A stretch of DNA of 64,000 nt, taken from positions 1 through 64,000 of the forward strand of contig CAKPMB010000005.1 of NCBI GenBank assembly GCA_934167885.1, given 5' to 3'. How positions within the stretch are numbered: the first letter of the stretch is position 1; each line of letters begins with the position of its first letter. The position numbers and the translations under genes were made by a program. Shown one piece after another: positions 53,799-62,840 of this stretch. Source of the DNA: an uncultured Bacilli bacterium (GTDB taxonomy: Bacteria; Bacillota_I; Bacilli_A; RF39; UBA660). The notes under the pieces were generated by a model that was not told the DNA's origin, made no database searches, and worked only from the letters and a program-made list of their open reading frames with translations.

Positions 53799-54059
53799 AT
53801 GAAGGATAAAGTAATTGAAATAATCGGTGATTCACTTAACGAACTATCATTAAGGGTAGATGATGTTGTGTATGAAAAAGAAGGCAGCAACATGTTTTTA
53901 AGAATATGTTTGGATAGTGATGAAGCAATTGATATTAACAAAATTGTTTTGGCAACTAAAATTATTAATCCATTAATTGATGAGAGTTCTTTAATTAATG
54001 ATAAGTATATTTTAGATATTTATGGAAAGAGTAAAGGTGATTTAAATGAAGAAGCGTAA
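53799..54059 (+). CDS. rimP: RimP-like protein lacking the C-terminal domain
   Basis: 86 residues versus about 150 in most RimP. The N-terminal RimP fold is present (LNELSLRVDDVVYEKEGSNMFLRI, DINKIVLATKIINPLID) but the SH3-like C-terminal domain is absent; the reading frame ends by overlapping nusA by 14 bases. RimP assists 30S maturation. Identification rests largely on the position before nusA. Confidence 0.75.
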   Translation: MKDKVIEIIGDSLNELSLRVDDVVYEKEGSNMFLRICLDSDEAIDINKIVLATKIINPLIDESSLINDKYILDIYGKSKGDLNEEA

Positions 54060-55131
54060 TGAAGAGGTAATTGATACTAAATTGGAATTTTTAAAAGCTT
54101 TAGATAACATTGTTAAAGAAAAAAATATTGATAAAAATGTGGTTATTGAAGCTATGGAATTAGCCTTAACTTCAGCTTATAAGAAAAATTACGGTAAGAG
54201 TAATGGTAAGGCTAAAGTTAACCCTGAAACGGGTGATATTAAAGTTTATTCATATTTAACAGTAGTTGAAGAAGTAGCTGATCCTGAAACAGAGATAAGT
54301 TTAGAAGATGCTAAGAAAAAGAATGAACATTTAGAAATTGGTGATACTATTGATACAGAGGTTACTCCAAAAGATTTTGGACGTGTTGCTGCTTCAACTG
54401 CTAAGCAAGTTGTTGTTCAAAAGATTCGTGAAGCTGAAAGAAATAGTATTGTGTCATATTTCGAAGGTAAAGAAGATGAATTGTTGATTGGCACTGTTGC
54501 TTTGGAAGATACTGATAATTATTATATTGATTTAGGTCGTTCAAATGGTATTTTACCTAAGAAGGATATTATACCTGGCGAAAAAATTACAATGGGTAGC
54601 ACAATTAAAGTATATGTTACTAAAATTGATAATACTGGTCGTAATCTTGTCATTAAATTGAGTAGAGCTCATTATGGTTTCGTAAAACGTTTATTTGAAC
54701 ATGAAATTCCTGAATTTAGTGATGGAACGTTATTAATGTATGGAGTTGCGCGTGATCCTGGTGTTCGTAGCAAAGTTGCAGTGTATACTGAAAAGCCTAA
54801 TTTTGAACCAATCGGAGCTTGTATCGGTGAAAAAGGTGTTAGAATTGCTAATATAATTAAAGAATTAGGCGGTGAAAAGATTGATATTATTAAATATGAT
54901 AAAGATCCTAAAATATTTATTGAAAATGCTTTATCACCTGCAAAAAATTTAACTGTTTTAATAACCGATCCAAAAGAAAAAGTAGCTATTGTTGTAGCAG
55001 ATGACGAAAATTTCTCATTAGCTATTGGAAAACGTGGTATGAATGCTCGTCTTGCAAGTCGTTTAACAAAATATCGTATTGATGTTCAAACAAAAGAAGA
55101 AGCAAGTAAGTTAGGAATAAGTATCAAATGA
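54046..55131 (+). CDS. nusA: Transcription factor NusA
   Basis: 361 residues. N-terminal RNA-polymerase-binding domain (ALTSAYKKNYGKSNGKA), S1 domain (about 135-200), two KH domains with GACIGEKGVRI and AIGKRGMNARLASRLT. No C-terminal acidic repeats, as is usual in Firmicutes. Affects pausing, termination and antitermination. Its stop overlaps ylxR (ATGA). Confidence 0.95.
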   Translation: MKKRNEEVIDTKLEFLKALDNIVKEKNIDKNVVIEAMELALTSAYKKNYGKSNGKAKVNPETGDIKVYSYLTVVEEVADPETEISLEDAKKKNEHLEIGDTIDTEVTPKDFGRVAASTAKQVVVQKIREAERNSIVSYFEGKEDELLIGTVALEDTDNYYIDLGRSNGILPKKDIIPGEKITMGSTIKVYVTKIDNTGRNLVIKLSRAHYGFVKRLFEHEIPEFSDGTLLMYGVARDPGVRSKVAVYTEKPNFEPIGACIGEKGVRIANIIKELGGEKIDIIKYDKDPKIFIENALSPAKNLTVLITDPKEKVAIVVADDENFSLAIGKRGMNARLASRLTKYRIDVQTKEEASKLGISIK

Positions 55132-55391
55132 TAAAGAAAAAAATACCAATGCGAACTTGCGTTGTAACCAATGAACGTTTGGAAAAAAGGGAGTTATTAA
55201 GAATTGTTCGTGATAATAATGGCGTAGTTTCCGTCGATGAGACTGGTAGAGCTAATGGGCGTGGCGCTTATATAAAAAAATCGTTAGATGTTTTAGAAAA
55301 GGCTAGAAAAAGTAAGGCTTTAGAAAGACATTTAGAGTGTTCAATTGATGATAAAGTATATGATGAAATTGCAAATATTATAAAAAAATAA
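55128..55391 (+). CDS. rnpM: YlxR/RnpM, RNase P modulator
   Basis: 87 residues. MRTCVVTNERLEKRELLRIVR with RANGRGAYIKKS matches YlxR (DUF448). In B. subtilis YlxR (RnpM) binds and modulates RNase P RNA, whose gene is also in the window. The usual L7Ae-like ylxQ between ylxR and infB is missing here. Confidence 0.93.
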   Translation: MIKKKIPMRTCVVTNERLEKRELLRIVRDNNGVVSVDETGRANGRGAYIKKSLDVLEKARKSKALERHLECSIDDKVYDEIANIIKK

Positions 55392-55410
55392 TGATGAAAG
55401 AGGTGATATA

Positions 55411-57522
55411 ATGAGTATTTTGGAATATGCATTAGATGTTAATAAGGATGTATCCATTATAGTTGATTTATGCAAGAAATTAGGAATAAAAAAAAGTAAG
55501 GAAACCGACATATTAAGTGAAGATGATATTATTATGCTAGATAATGAACTTGATAGCATGAAAGAAAATCTTAATCCTGATTATGAACTTGACGAAGAAC
55601 TTGAAGAAAAGGTAGAAAATTTAGTTAATGCTATCGATATTGACTTAGATGAAGTTAATACTAAAAAGGAAAAAGTTAAGTCAAAAGTTGAGTTAAAATC
55701 TGATGCCAAAGCTAAGTATTTAAAAGGCAAAAAAGAAATTTATAAACACCGTGATAAATTAATGAATAATCAAGAAGAGAATGATGTAATAATTTATAAA
55801 GATAATATGACAGTGTCTCTTCTTGCTCAAGAATTAAAAGTAAGTCCTACGGAAATAGTCAAAAAATTATTTAATTTAGGAATTATGGCTAATATTAATC
55901 AAAGTATTAGTTATGATACTTGTGAATTAATTTTATTGGATTATAATAAGAAAATTCGCCGTGAAGAGGCAGCTGATAAATCTAATTTCGAAAAATATGA
56001 AATTATTGATAATGAGGAAGATTTAGTATACCGTCCACCGGTTGTCACGATTATGGGACACGTTGACCATGGTAAAACAACCCTTCTTGATACCATAAGA
56101 AAAACAAATGTTGCCGGTGGTGAAGCAGGTGGTATTACACAAGCTATTGGTGCTTATCAAGTTGTTGTTAATGATAAGAAAATAACTTTCATTGATACTC
56201 CAGGACATGAAGCCTTTACTGAAATGCGTAGTCGTGGTGCAAGTATTACAGATATCGTTGTTTTAATTGTTGCTGCTAATGATGGTATTATGCCTCAAAC
56301 CAAAGAAGCTATTGATCATGCTAAAGCTGCTAATGTGCCTATCATTGTTGCCATTAATAAAATTGATTTACCTGATGCTAATGTTGAACGTGTATTAACC
56401 GAATTAACGGAAAATGGCTTGGTTCCTGAAAAATTTGGTGGCGATGTTGTAACATGTGAAATTTCTGCTAAAAAAGGAACGGGTGTTAATGATTTACTTG
56501 AGACAATTATTTTAATTAGTGAAATGCGTAATTTAAAGGCTAATCCAAATCGTTATGCTACAGGAACGGTTATTGAAGCACGACAAGATAGAAAAGTTGG
56601 TAGTATTGTTAGTTTGTTAGTCCAAAGTGGCACATTGCGTTTGGGAGATCCAGTTGTTATCGGAACATGTTATGGTAAGATTCGTAGTATCAAAGATGAT
56701 AAAGGTAATAATATAACTCAAGCCTTACCATCAACACCAGTTGAAGTAACTGGTGTTGATGAACTACCTTTAGCCGGTGATAGATTCATGGCCTTTGAAA
56801 CGGAAAAAGAAGCTAGAACAATATCAGAAGAGCGAAAGATCCGTGTTCATGAAAAAGATACCAATAGAACTGGTATGTCATTGGATGATTTATTTAAAAT
56901 GGTCAGTGATGGTGAAAAAGAAATAAAGGTTGTTTTAAAAACAGATGTTAAAGGATCAGAAGAAGCTGTAAAACATTCACTTCAAAAGATTAATATTGAT
57001 GGTGTATTCGTTAATGTTATAAGAAGTGGTGTTGGTACAATAACCGAAAGCGATGTAACATTAGCTGATGCATCACGTGCTATAATTATTGGTTTTAATG
57101 TTAGACCATCTACTAAAACAGCCGAACTTGCTAAAGAACGTAATGTTGATATAAGATTATATAACATTATTTATAAAGTAGTTGAAGAAATGGAAGATGC
57201 TATAAAAGGTATGCTTGCTCCAACTTATAAAGAAGAAGTATTAGGCCAAGCTGAAGTTAGACAAATCTTTAAATTCTCAAAAATTGGTAATATTGCTGGT
57301 TGCAAAGTTACAAGTGGTATTATTAAAAACGGTGCTCTAGCACGTGTTATTCGTGATGGTGTTGTTATTTATACAAGTTCTATTGCAAGTCTACAACACG
57401 AAAAAGACCAAGTTAAAGAAATTAAGAGTGGATATGATTGTGGCTTAACAATCGATGGTTATCAAGATGTTCGCGAAGGCGACGTAATTGAGTGCTATAC
57501 GGAGGTTGAGGTTAAAAGATGA
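55411..57522 (+). CDS. infB: Translation initiation factor IF-2
   Basis: 703 residues. N-terminal Lys/Asp-rich region, then IF2_N-like NMTVSLLAQELKVSPTEIVKKL, G1 GHVDHGKTT at 216-224, DTPGHEAF, NKIDLPDA and the C-terminal domains with RVIRDGVVIY. GTPase that places fMet-tRNA on the 30S subunit. AGAGGTGAT before ATG. Confidence 0.97.
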   Translation: MSILEYALDVNKDVSIIVDLCKKLGIKKSKETDILSEDDIIMLDNELDSMKENLNPDYELDEELEEKVENLVNAIDIDLDEVNTKKEKVKSKVELKSDAKAKYLKGKKEIYKHRDKLMNNQEENDVIIYKDNMTVSLLAQELKVSPTEIVKKLFNLGIMANINQSISYDTCELILLDYNKKIRREEAADKSNFEKYEIIDNEEDLVYRPPVVTIMGHVDHGKTTLLDTIRKTNVAGGEAGGITQAIGAYQVVVNDKKITFIDTPGHEAFTEMRSRGASITDIVVLIVAANDGIMPQTKEAIDHAKAANVPIIVAINKIDLPDANVERVLTELTENGLVPEKFGGDVVTCEISAKKGTGVNDLLETIILISEMRNLKANPNRYATGTVIEARQDRKVGSIVSLLVQSGTLRLGDPVVIGTCYGKIRSIKDDKGNNITQALPSTPVEVTGVDELPLAGDRFMAFETEKEARTISEERKIRVHEKDTNRTGMSLDDLFKMVSDGEKEIKVVLKTDVKGSEEAVKHSLQKINIDGVFVNVIRSGVGTITESDVTLADASRAIIIGFNVRPSTKTAELAKERNVDIRLYNIIYKVVEEMEDAIKGMLAPTYKEEVLGQAEVRQIFKFSKIGNIAGCKVTSGIIKNGALARVIRDGVVIYTSSIASLQHEKDQVKEIKSGYDCGLTIDGYQDVREGDVIECYTEVEVKR

Positions 57523-57857
57523 GTATTAAAATAGAAAGACTTAATAATCTTTTTGTTAAAGAATTAAGTGAAATATTATCTTTAGAAGCTAAAAATCCAA
57601 TCTTAAAAAGTGTTTGTATAACAGCAGTTAGTATTACTAATGATTTAAGTTATGCTAAAGTATATTTAACATGCATGAATGAAAATAAAGAAACAGTGTT
57701 AAAAGAGTTACGTGATTCTGAAGGATATTTGCGTTCAATGCTTGCGAATAGAATTGATATTCGCCATACTCCAGAACTTATTTTTGAGTATGATAATTCC
57801 ATTGAATATGCTAAGAGAATTGAGAGTGTTATTGAAAAAATACATGAAGGCGAGTAA
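57519..57857 (+). CDS. rbfA: Ribosome-binding factor A
   Basis: 112 residues; start overlaps the infB stop (ATGA). KIERLNNLFVKELSEIL, TNDLSYAKVYLT and RIDIRHTPELIFEYDNSIEYAKRIE are family signatures of this KH-fold 30S maturation factor. Confidence 0.95.
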   Translation: MSIKIERLNNLFVKELSEILSLEAKNPILKSVCITAVSITNDLSYAKVYLTCMNENKETVLKELRDSEGYLRSMLANRIDIRHTPELIFEYDNSIEYAKRIESVIEKIHEGE

Positions 57858-57869
57858 TCGTCTTTTTTT
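57849..57869 (+). terminator. Terminator after rbfA
   Basis: GGCGA/TCGTC stem (one G-T pair) with GTAA loop containing the stop, then seven T. Confidence 0.6.
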
Positions 57870-57960
57870 ATAACTTGACACAACATTCTCGAAAACTTGA
57901 CGGATTTTTGGTATACTAATTTAGTAATGATATTGTATTTAAGATATTTTCTTAAATCAA

Positions 57961-57990
57961 TTGACAAATAAATTAACAGTATTTTAAAAT
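57961..57990 (+). promoter_or_regulatory. Promoter of parE-parC
   Basis: TTGACA (57961-57966), 18-base spacer, TAAAAT (57985-57990). A second candidate, the extended -10 TGGTATACT at 57909-57917, lies upstream. Confidence 0.55.
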
Positions 57991-58021
57991 TATATAGTAA
58001 AAATAAGGAAGTAGGGATAGA

Positions 58022-59944
58022 ATGGCATTAAAATATGATGAAAGTTCAATAAAAATTCTTGAAGGCTTGGAAGCGGTTCGTAAAAGACCTGGTATGTATA
58101 TTGGTTCTACAGATAGAAAAGGCTTACATCACCTTGTTTGGGAAATTGTTGATAACTCTATAGATGAAGTTATTAATGGATATGGTAATCGCATTATTAT
58201 TACTTTGCATAAAGATAAAAGCATTTCGGTAGAAGATTTTGGCCGTGGCCTACCAGTTGGTATGCATGAAAGTGGTAAGTCAACGCCTGAAGTTATTTAT
58301 ACCGTATTACATGCTGGCGGTAAATTTGAAGAAAGTGGATATAAAGTATCAGGTGGTTTGCATGGTGTAGGTGCATCCGTTGTAAATGCTCTTTCAAAAT
58401 ATGTTGAAGTAACTATTAAAAGAGATAAAGGCGAATATTTTATTCGTTTCCATAACGGTGGAGCGATTGATACACCTCTAACTAAAATTGGCACAACTAA
58501 TAAAACTGGAACGAAAGTGCGTTTTTTACCTGATGATAAAATTTTTAGCAATACTAATTTTTCATATTCGACTATATGTGAAAGAATGCAAGAATCAGCT
58601 TTTCTTTTAAAAGGCTTAACTATTGATGTTATTGATGAAGAACAAAATCGTGAAAATCATTTTTGCTACAAAGATGGTATTAAGGAATTCGTTAGTTTCC
58701 TAGATGAAGATAAAGATGTTTTACATGATGTTGTTGGTTTTAGCGGTGATAAAGATGGTATGCATATTGATATAGCCTTTCAATGGACTGATACTTATAA
58801 TGAGACTATTGAATCATTTGTTAACAATGTTAAAACAAGTGATGGTGGTTCACATGAAGTCGGTTTTAAAACAGCTTTAACGAAGGTTTTTAATGATTAT
58901 GCTAGAAGCAATGGTTACCTTAAAGCTAAAGATAAAAACTTAGAAGGAAGTGATACCCGTGAAGGCTTGACAGCTATCATTAGTTTACAAATTCCAGAAG
59001 TTTTATTACAATTTGAAGGTCAAACTAAAGGCAAACTTGGAACACCACAAGCACGTCCAGCTGTTGAAAATTTAGTAACCGAACAATTGCAATTTTTCCT
59101 TGAAGAAAATAAAGCTATTGCTACTTTAATAATGGATAAAATTATTAAAAGTAAAAGTGTGCGTGAAGCTGCTAGAAAGGCCCGTGACGAAGCACGTCAA
59201 GGTAAAAGTAAGGATAAAAAAGAACGTAATTTAAGTGGCAAATTAGCGCCTGCTACATCAAGAAATCCTAAGAAAAACGAGTTATATTTAGTTGAGGGTG
59301 ATTCTGCGGGTGGTAGTGCTAAAAGTGGTCGTGATAGAACATTCCAGGCTATTTTGCCATTGCGTGGTAAAGTTTTAAATACTGAAAAAACCAAGATGGA
59401 TGATATATTTAAAAATGAAGAAATAAATACAATGATTTATACTATCGGAGCTGGTTGTGGTAGTGATTTTGATGTAACAGAAGCAAATTACGATAAAATA
59501 ATTATTATGACCGATGCTGATGATGATGGAGCACATATTCAAATTTTATTGCTTACATTCTTTTATCGTTATATGCGTCCGCTTATTGAGGAAGGAAAGC
59601 TGTTTATTGCCTTACCACCGCTTTATAAAATTGATTTTTCTAAAAAAACTTATTATGCATGGAGTGATGAAGAACGTGTGAATATTATTCAAAACGAAAA
59701 AGGTCGTGCAAGCAATATTCAACGTTACAAAGGTTTAGGTGAAATGAACGCCACTCAACTTTGGGATACTACGATGAATCCTGAGACACGTAGTCTGATT
59801 AAAGTAAACATTAATGATGCTCTTTTAGCAGAACGTCGTGTAAGTGTTTTAATGGGGGACAAGGTTGAACCGAGAAAAGAATGGATTGAGGAAAATGTTG
59901 AATTTTCACTTGAAGATAATTATGATATCGGGGGTAATAAATAA
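58022..59944 (+). CDS. parE: DNA topoisomerase IV subunit B
   Basis: 640 residues. ATPase motifs VDNSIDE, DFGRGLPVGMH and VSGGLHGVGASVVNALS; TOPRIM EGDSAGGSA and DADDDGAHI with RGKVLN. Assigned ParE because the downstream partner is ParC-like. ATG follows GGAAGTAGGG. Separates daughter chromosomes. Confidence 0.9.
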   Translation: MALKYDESSIKILEGLEAVRKRPGMYIGSTDRKGLHHLVWEIVDNSIDEVINGYGNRIIITLHKDKSISVEDFGRGLPVGMHESGKSTPEVIYTVLHAGGKFEESGYKVSGGLHGVGASVVNALSKYVEVTIKRDKGEYFIRFHNGGAIDTPLTKIGTTNKTGTKVRFLPDDKIFSNTNFSYSTICERMQESAFLLKGLTIDVIDEEQNRENHFCYKDGIKEFVSFLDEDKDVLHDVVGFSGDKDGMHIDIAFQWTDTYNETIESFVNNVKTSDGGSHEVGFKTALTKVFNDYARSNGYLKAKDKNLEGSDTREGLTAIISLQIPEVLLQFEGQTKGKLGTPQARPAVENLVTEQLQFFLEENKAIATLIMDKIIKSKSVREAARKARDEARQGKSKDKKERNLSGKLAPATSRNPKKNELYLVEGDSAGGSAKSGRDRTFQAILPLRGKVLNTEKTKMDDIFKNEEINTMIYTIGAGCGSDFDVTEANYDKIIIMTDADDDGAHIQILLLTFFYRYMRPLIEEGKLFIALPPLYKIDFSKKTYYAWSDEERVNIIQNEKGRASNIQRYKGLGEMNATQLWDTTMNPETRSLIKVNINDALLAERRVSVLMGDKVEPRKEWIEENVEFSLEDNYDIGGNK

Positions 59945-62442
59945 TGAGTGATATTATACAAAGAATTTATGATTATTCTCTTGAAGATATAATGGGAGAA
60001 CGTTTTGGACGATATGCTAAAGCTATCATTCAAGATAGAGCTATCCCTGATGTTCGTGATGGTCTAAAGCCTGTTCAGCGAAGAATCTTGTATGGTATGT
60101 ATCGTGATGGTAATACTTATGATAAGCCAACAAGAAAGAGTGCCAAAACTGTTGGTAGTATTATGGGTAACTTTCACCCTCATGGCGATTCATCCATTTA
60201 TGATGCCATGGTGCGAATGAGTCAATGGTGGAAACAAAATACGCCTTATATTGAAATGCAAGGAAATAATGGCTCAATGGATGGTGATGGTGCCGCTGCA
60301 ATGCGTTATACAGAAGCACGATTATCCAAAATTAGTAATGAACTTTTAAAAGATATTGATAAAAACACAGTTGTTTGGGCTCCTAACTTTGATGATACTA
60401 TTAATGAACCAACAGTTTTACCTGCTAAGTTTCCAAATCTTTTAGTGAATGGTTCAACAGGTATTTCCGCAGGTTATGCCACTAATATTCCACCTCATAA
60501 CTTAGGGGAGGTTATTGATGCTACTATTAAGCGAATCGATAACCCTAATTGTCGAGTAGAAACAATTATTGATATTATTAAAGGCCCAGATTTCCCAACA
60601 GGTGGTATTGTCGAAGGAAGAGAAGGTTTAAATGAAGCCCTTACTAAAGGTCGCGGTCGGGTAATTGTTAGAAGTAAAGTATTAATAAACAAAGAAAAAG
60701 GTAAAGAACAAATCATTATTAAAGAAATACCATACGATGTTAACAAAGCTATGCTTGTTAAACGAATAAGTGAATTAATGATTGAAAAAAAAGTTGATGG
60801 TATTCAAGATATAAGAGATGAGTCCGATCGAAATGATCCAGTTCGGATCGTTATTGATTTAAAGAAAGATGCTAAAAGTGATATTATTTTAAACTATTTA
60901 TACAAAAATAGTGAATTGCAAATATCATATAACTATAACATGGTTGCTATCGTTAATCGTGCTCCAGTTACCTTAGGTGTTGTTGGAATATTAGACGCTT
61001 ATATAAATCACCAAAAAGATGTTGTTACTAAAAGAACAGAATTTGATTTAAATTTTGCTCGTAAACGTATGCACATTGTTGAAGGGTTAATTAAAGCTAT
61101 TTCTATATTAGATGAAGTTATCGCCTTAATTAGAAAAAGTGCCAATAAGTCTTCAGCTAAAGTTAATTTACAAGAACAGTTTTCATTTACTGAACCTCAA
61201 GCTGAATATATTGTTATGTTACAATTATATCGTTTAACTAATTCAGATATTGATGCTTTAAATAAAGAGTATGAGAACCTAAAATTAGTTATTGCAGGAC
61301 TTGAAGCTATATTGAATGATCCTGAAAAATTAAAAGAAGTTATGAAAAAGGAACTTCGCAAAATTAAAGATGAATATGCTATTCCACGTAAGACAGAAAT
61401 TAAAGATGAAATTATGGATATTACCATTAATGAAGAAGAAATGATTCCTAAAGAGGATGTTATTTTGGTAGTTACGCATGATGGTTATATCAAAAGAAGT
61501 TCTAAACGTAGTTATAAGGAAGATGAACCACCATTTGTTAAAGATGGAGACTATGCAATAGGTCTTTATGAAGCAAATACCAAAGATGTGTTATTGTTAT
61601 TTACAACACTAGGTAATTTCATATATATTCCGGTATGGACTGTTCCATCTCTTGGATGGAAAGAATTAGGAAAACATGTAAGTAATCTAGTTAAACTTGC
61701 TAGTAATGAAGAAATTGTATCATCTATTTTAGTTAGAGACTTTAAAGAAGATTGTGATATTACGATTGCAAGTAGTCAAGGTATGATAAAACGCACTAAA
61801 TTAAGTGATTTTAAATTATTGCGTTATAACAAGCCAGTAAGTTGTATGAAGTTAAAAGATGATGATATGTTAGTAACAGCCTTTAAGACATGTTATAATA
61901 ATATTTTCGTGGCAACTAATCTAGGTTATGGTTTATGGTTTGATGCTAAGGAAATACCGATTGTTGGTCTTAAAACGAGTGGTGTTAAATCAATTAATTT
62001 AAAAGATGATAAAGTAGTTAGTGTTTGTAATTTTAAAGATACTGAGTATATAACGATTATTACTAACAAAGGAACTGGTAAGCGCGTTAAAATAAGCGAA
62101 TTTGATATAAGTAATAGAGCAAGACGAGGATTAATGCTTGTGCGCGAAGTTAAAGCTAATCCATATAAAGTTGTTAAATCATTTGCTTGTCCAAAAGACT
62201 CAACAATTATTATTAAAACAAGCGAATTAATTCCTATTAAATTAACCGAATTATCAATAATGGATAGATATTCAACTGGTAATACTATTACTAAAGAAAA
62301 AATAAAAGATGCTTTTACTTTAGTAAGTGTTTCTCATAAAGAGGATGAAATAAAGCCTGATTTAAATACTCAAGGTATTAAAAATAGACCAAGTCTAAAA
62401 GAAATTGATGAACGTCTAATGACAATTGATGATTTTTTATAA
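59944..62442 (+). CDS. parC: DNA topoisomerase IV subunit A
   Basis: 832 residues, start overlapping the parE stop by one base. FGRYAKAIIQDRAIPDVRDG, FHPHGDSSIYDAMVRMSQWW and AAMRYTEARLSK contain the catalytic Tyr in the ParC-type context; the C-terminal half has six-bladed pinwheel repeats. The FHPHGDSSIYDAMVRM version distinguishes ParC from GyrA. The GyrA-box is not seen, fitting ParC. Confidence 0.9.
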   Translation: MSDIIQRIYDYSLEDIMGERFGRYAKAIIQDRAIPDVRDGLKPVQRRILYGMYRDGNTYDKPTRKSAKTVGSIMGNFHPHGDSSIYDAMVRMSQWWKQNTPYIEMQGNNGSMDGDGAAAMRYTEARLSKISNELLKDIDKNTVVWAPNFDDTINEPTVLPAKFPNLLVNGSTGISAGYATNIPPHNLGEVIDATIKRIDNPNCRVETIIDIIKGPDFPTGGIVEGREGLNEALTKGRGRVIVRSKVLINKEKGKEQIIIKEIPYDVNKAMLVKRISELMIEKKVDGIQDIRDESDRNDPVRIVIDLKKDAKSDIILNYLYKNSELQISYNYNMVAIVNRAPVTLGVVGILDAYINHQKDVVTKRTEFDLNFARKRMHIVEGLIKAISILDEVIALIRKSANKSSAKVNLQEQFSFTEPQAEYIVMLQLYRLTNSDIDALNKEYENLKLVIAGLEAILNDPEKLKEVMKKELRKIKDEYAIPRKTEIKDEIMDITINEEEMIPKEDVILVVTHDGYIKRSSKRSYKEDEPPFVKDGDYAIGLYEANTKDVLLLFTTLGNFIYIPVWTVPSLGWKELGKHVSNLVKLASNEEIVSSILVRDFKEDCDITIASSQGMIKRTKLSDFKLLRYNKPVSCMKLKDDDMLVTAFKTCYNNIFVATNLGYGLWFDAKEIPIVGLKTSGVKSINLKDDKVVSVCNFKDTEYITIITNKGTGKRVKISEFDISNRARRGLMLVREVKANPYKVVKSFACPKDSTIIIKTSELIPIKLTELSIMDRYSTGNTITKEKIKDAFTLVSVSHKEDEIKPDLNTQGIKNRPSLKEIDERLMTIDDFL

Positions 62443-62446
62443 AATA

Positions 62447-62478
62447 AAAATGGTTTAAGGTGTTTCTTAAACCATTTT
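62447..62478. terminator. Bidirectional terminator between parC and the minus-strand gene
   Basis: AAAATGGTTTAAG/CTTAAACCATTTT, 13-bp stem with GTGTTT loop. Confidence 0.85.
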
Positions 62479-62727
62479 ATTATTATGTTCTGAATGATAA
62501 TATTCTAGTGCTCTTTTAATTGCTTCTTTTTCTGTTAATCCTTTAAATTCTAAGAGTTTTTCGTCGTAAAGCTCGTTTGTGGCTAATCTTGAACAAGTAT
62601 CATATAAAACATCTTTTAGCATATCTTCGTCATTAATTCCTAAAGAGATTAATTCTTCAAAAACATCATAAATTGTTGCAAGATCTGTATTAAAATCCAT
62701 CACAATATCTTCAATAAGTTCTTTCAT
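62467..62727 (-). CDS. Hypothetical protein, 86 aa
   Basis: Start taken at the ATG at 62727, which has GGGAGTG just upstream; a longer frame from 62754 has no such site. Acidic helical protein (MKELIEDIVMDFNTDLATIY...) without signal or membrane segment. Family not recognised. It converges on parC and diverges from tex. Confidence 0.7.
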   Translation of the reverse strand: MKELIEDIVMDFNTDLATIYDVFEELISLGINDEDMLKDVLYDTCSRLATNELYDEKLLEFKGLTEKEAIKRALEYYHSEHNNKMV

Positions 62728-62799
62728 TATACACTCCCATATGTAAAATATCACAAAAATAATTTTTTGTCCATAATTTATAATATTTATTTAATCATG

Positions 62800-62808
62800 T
62801 GTTATAAT
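62800..62808 (+). promoter_or_regulatory. Extended -10 box before tex
   Basis: TGTTATAAT (the T after TG precedes TATAAT at 62803-62808), about 32 bases before the tex start. Confidence 0.45.
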
Positions 62809-62840
62809 ATTGTTATTAATGATACAAAAGGTGATTATAA

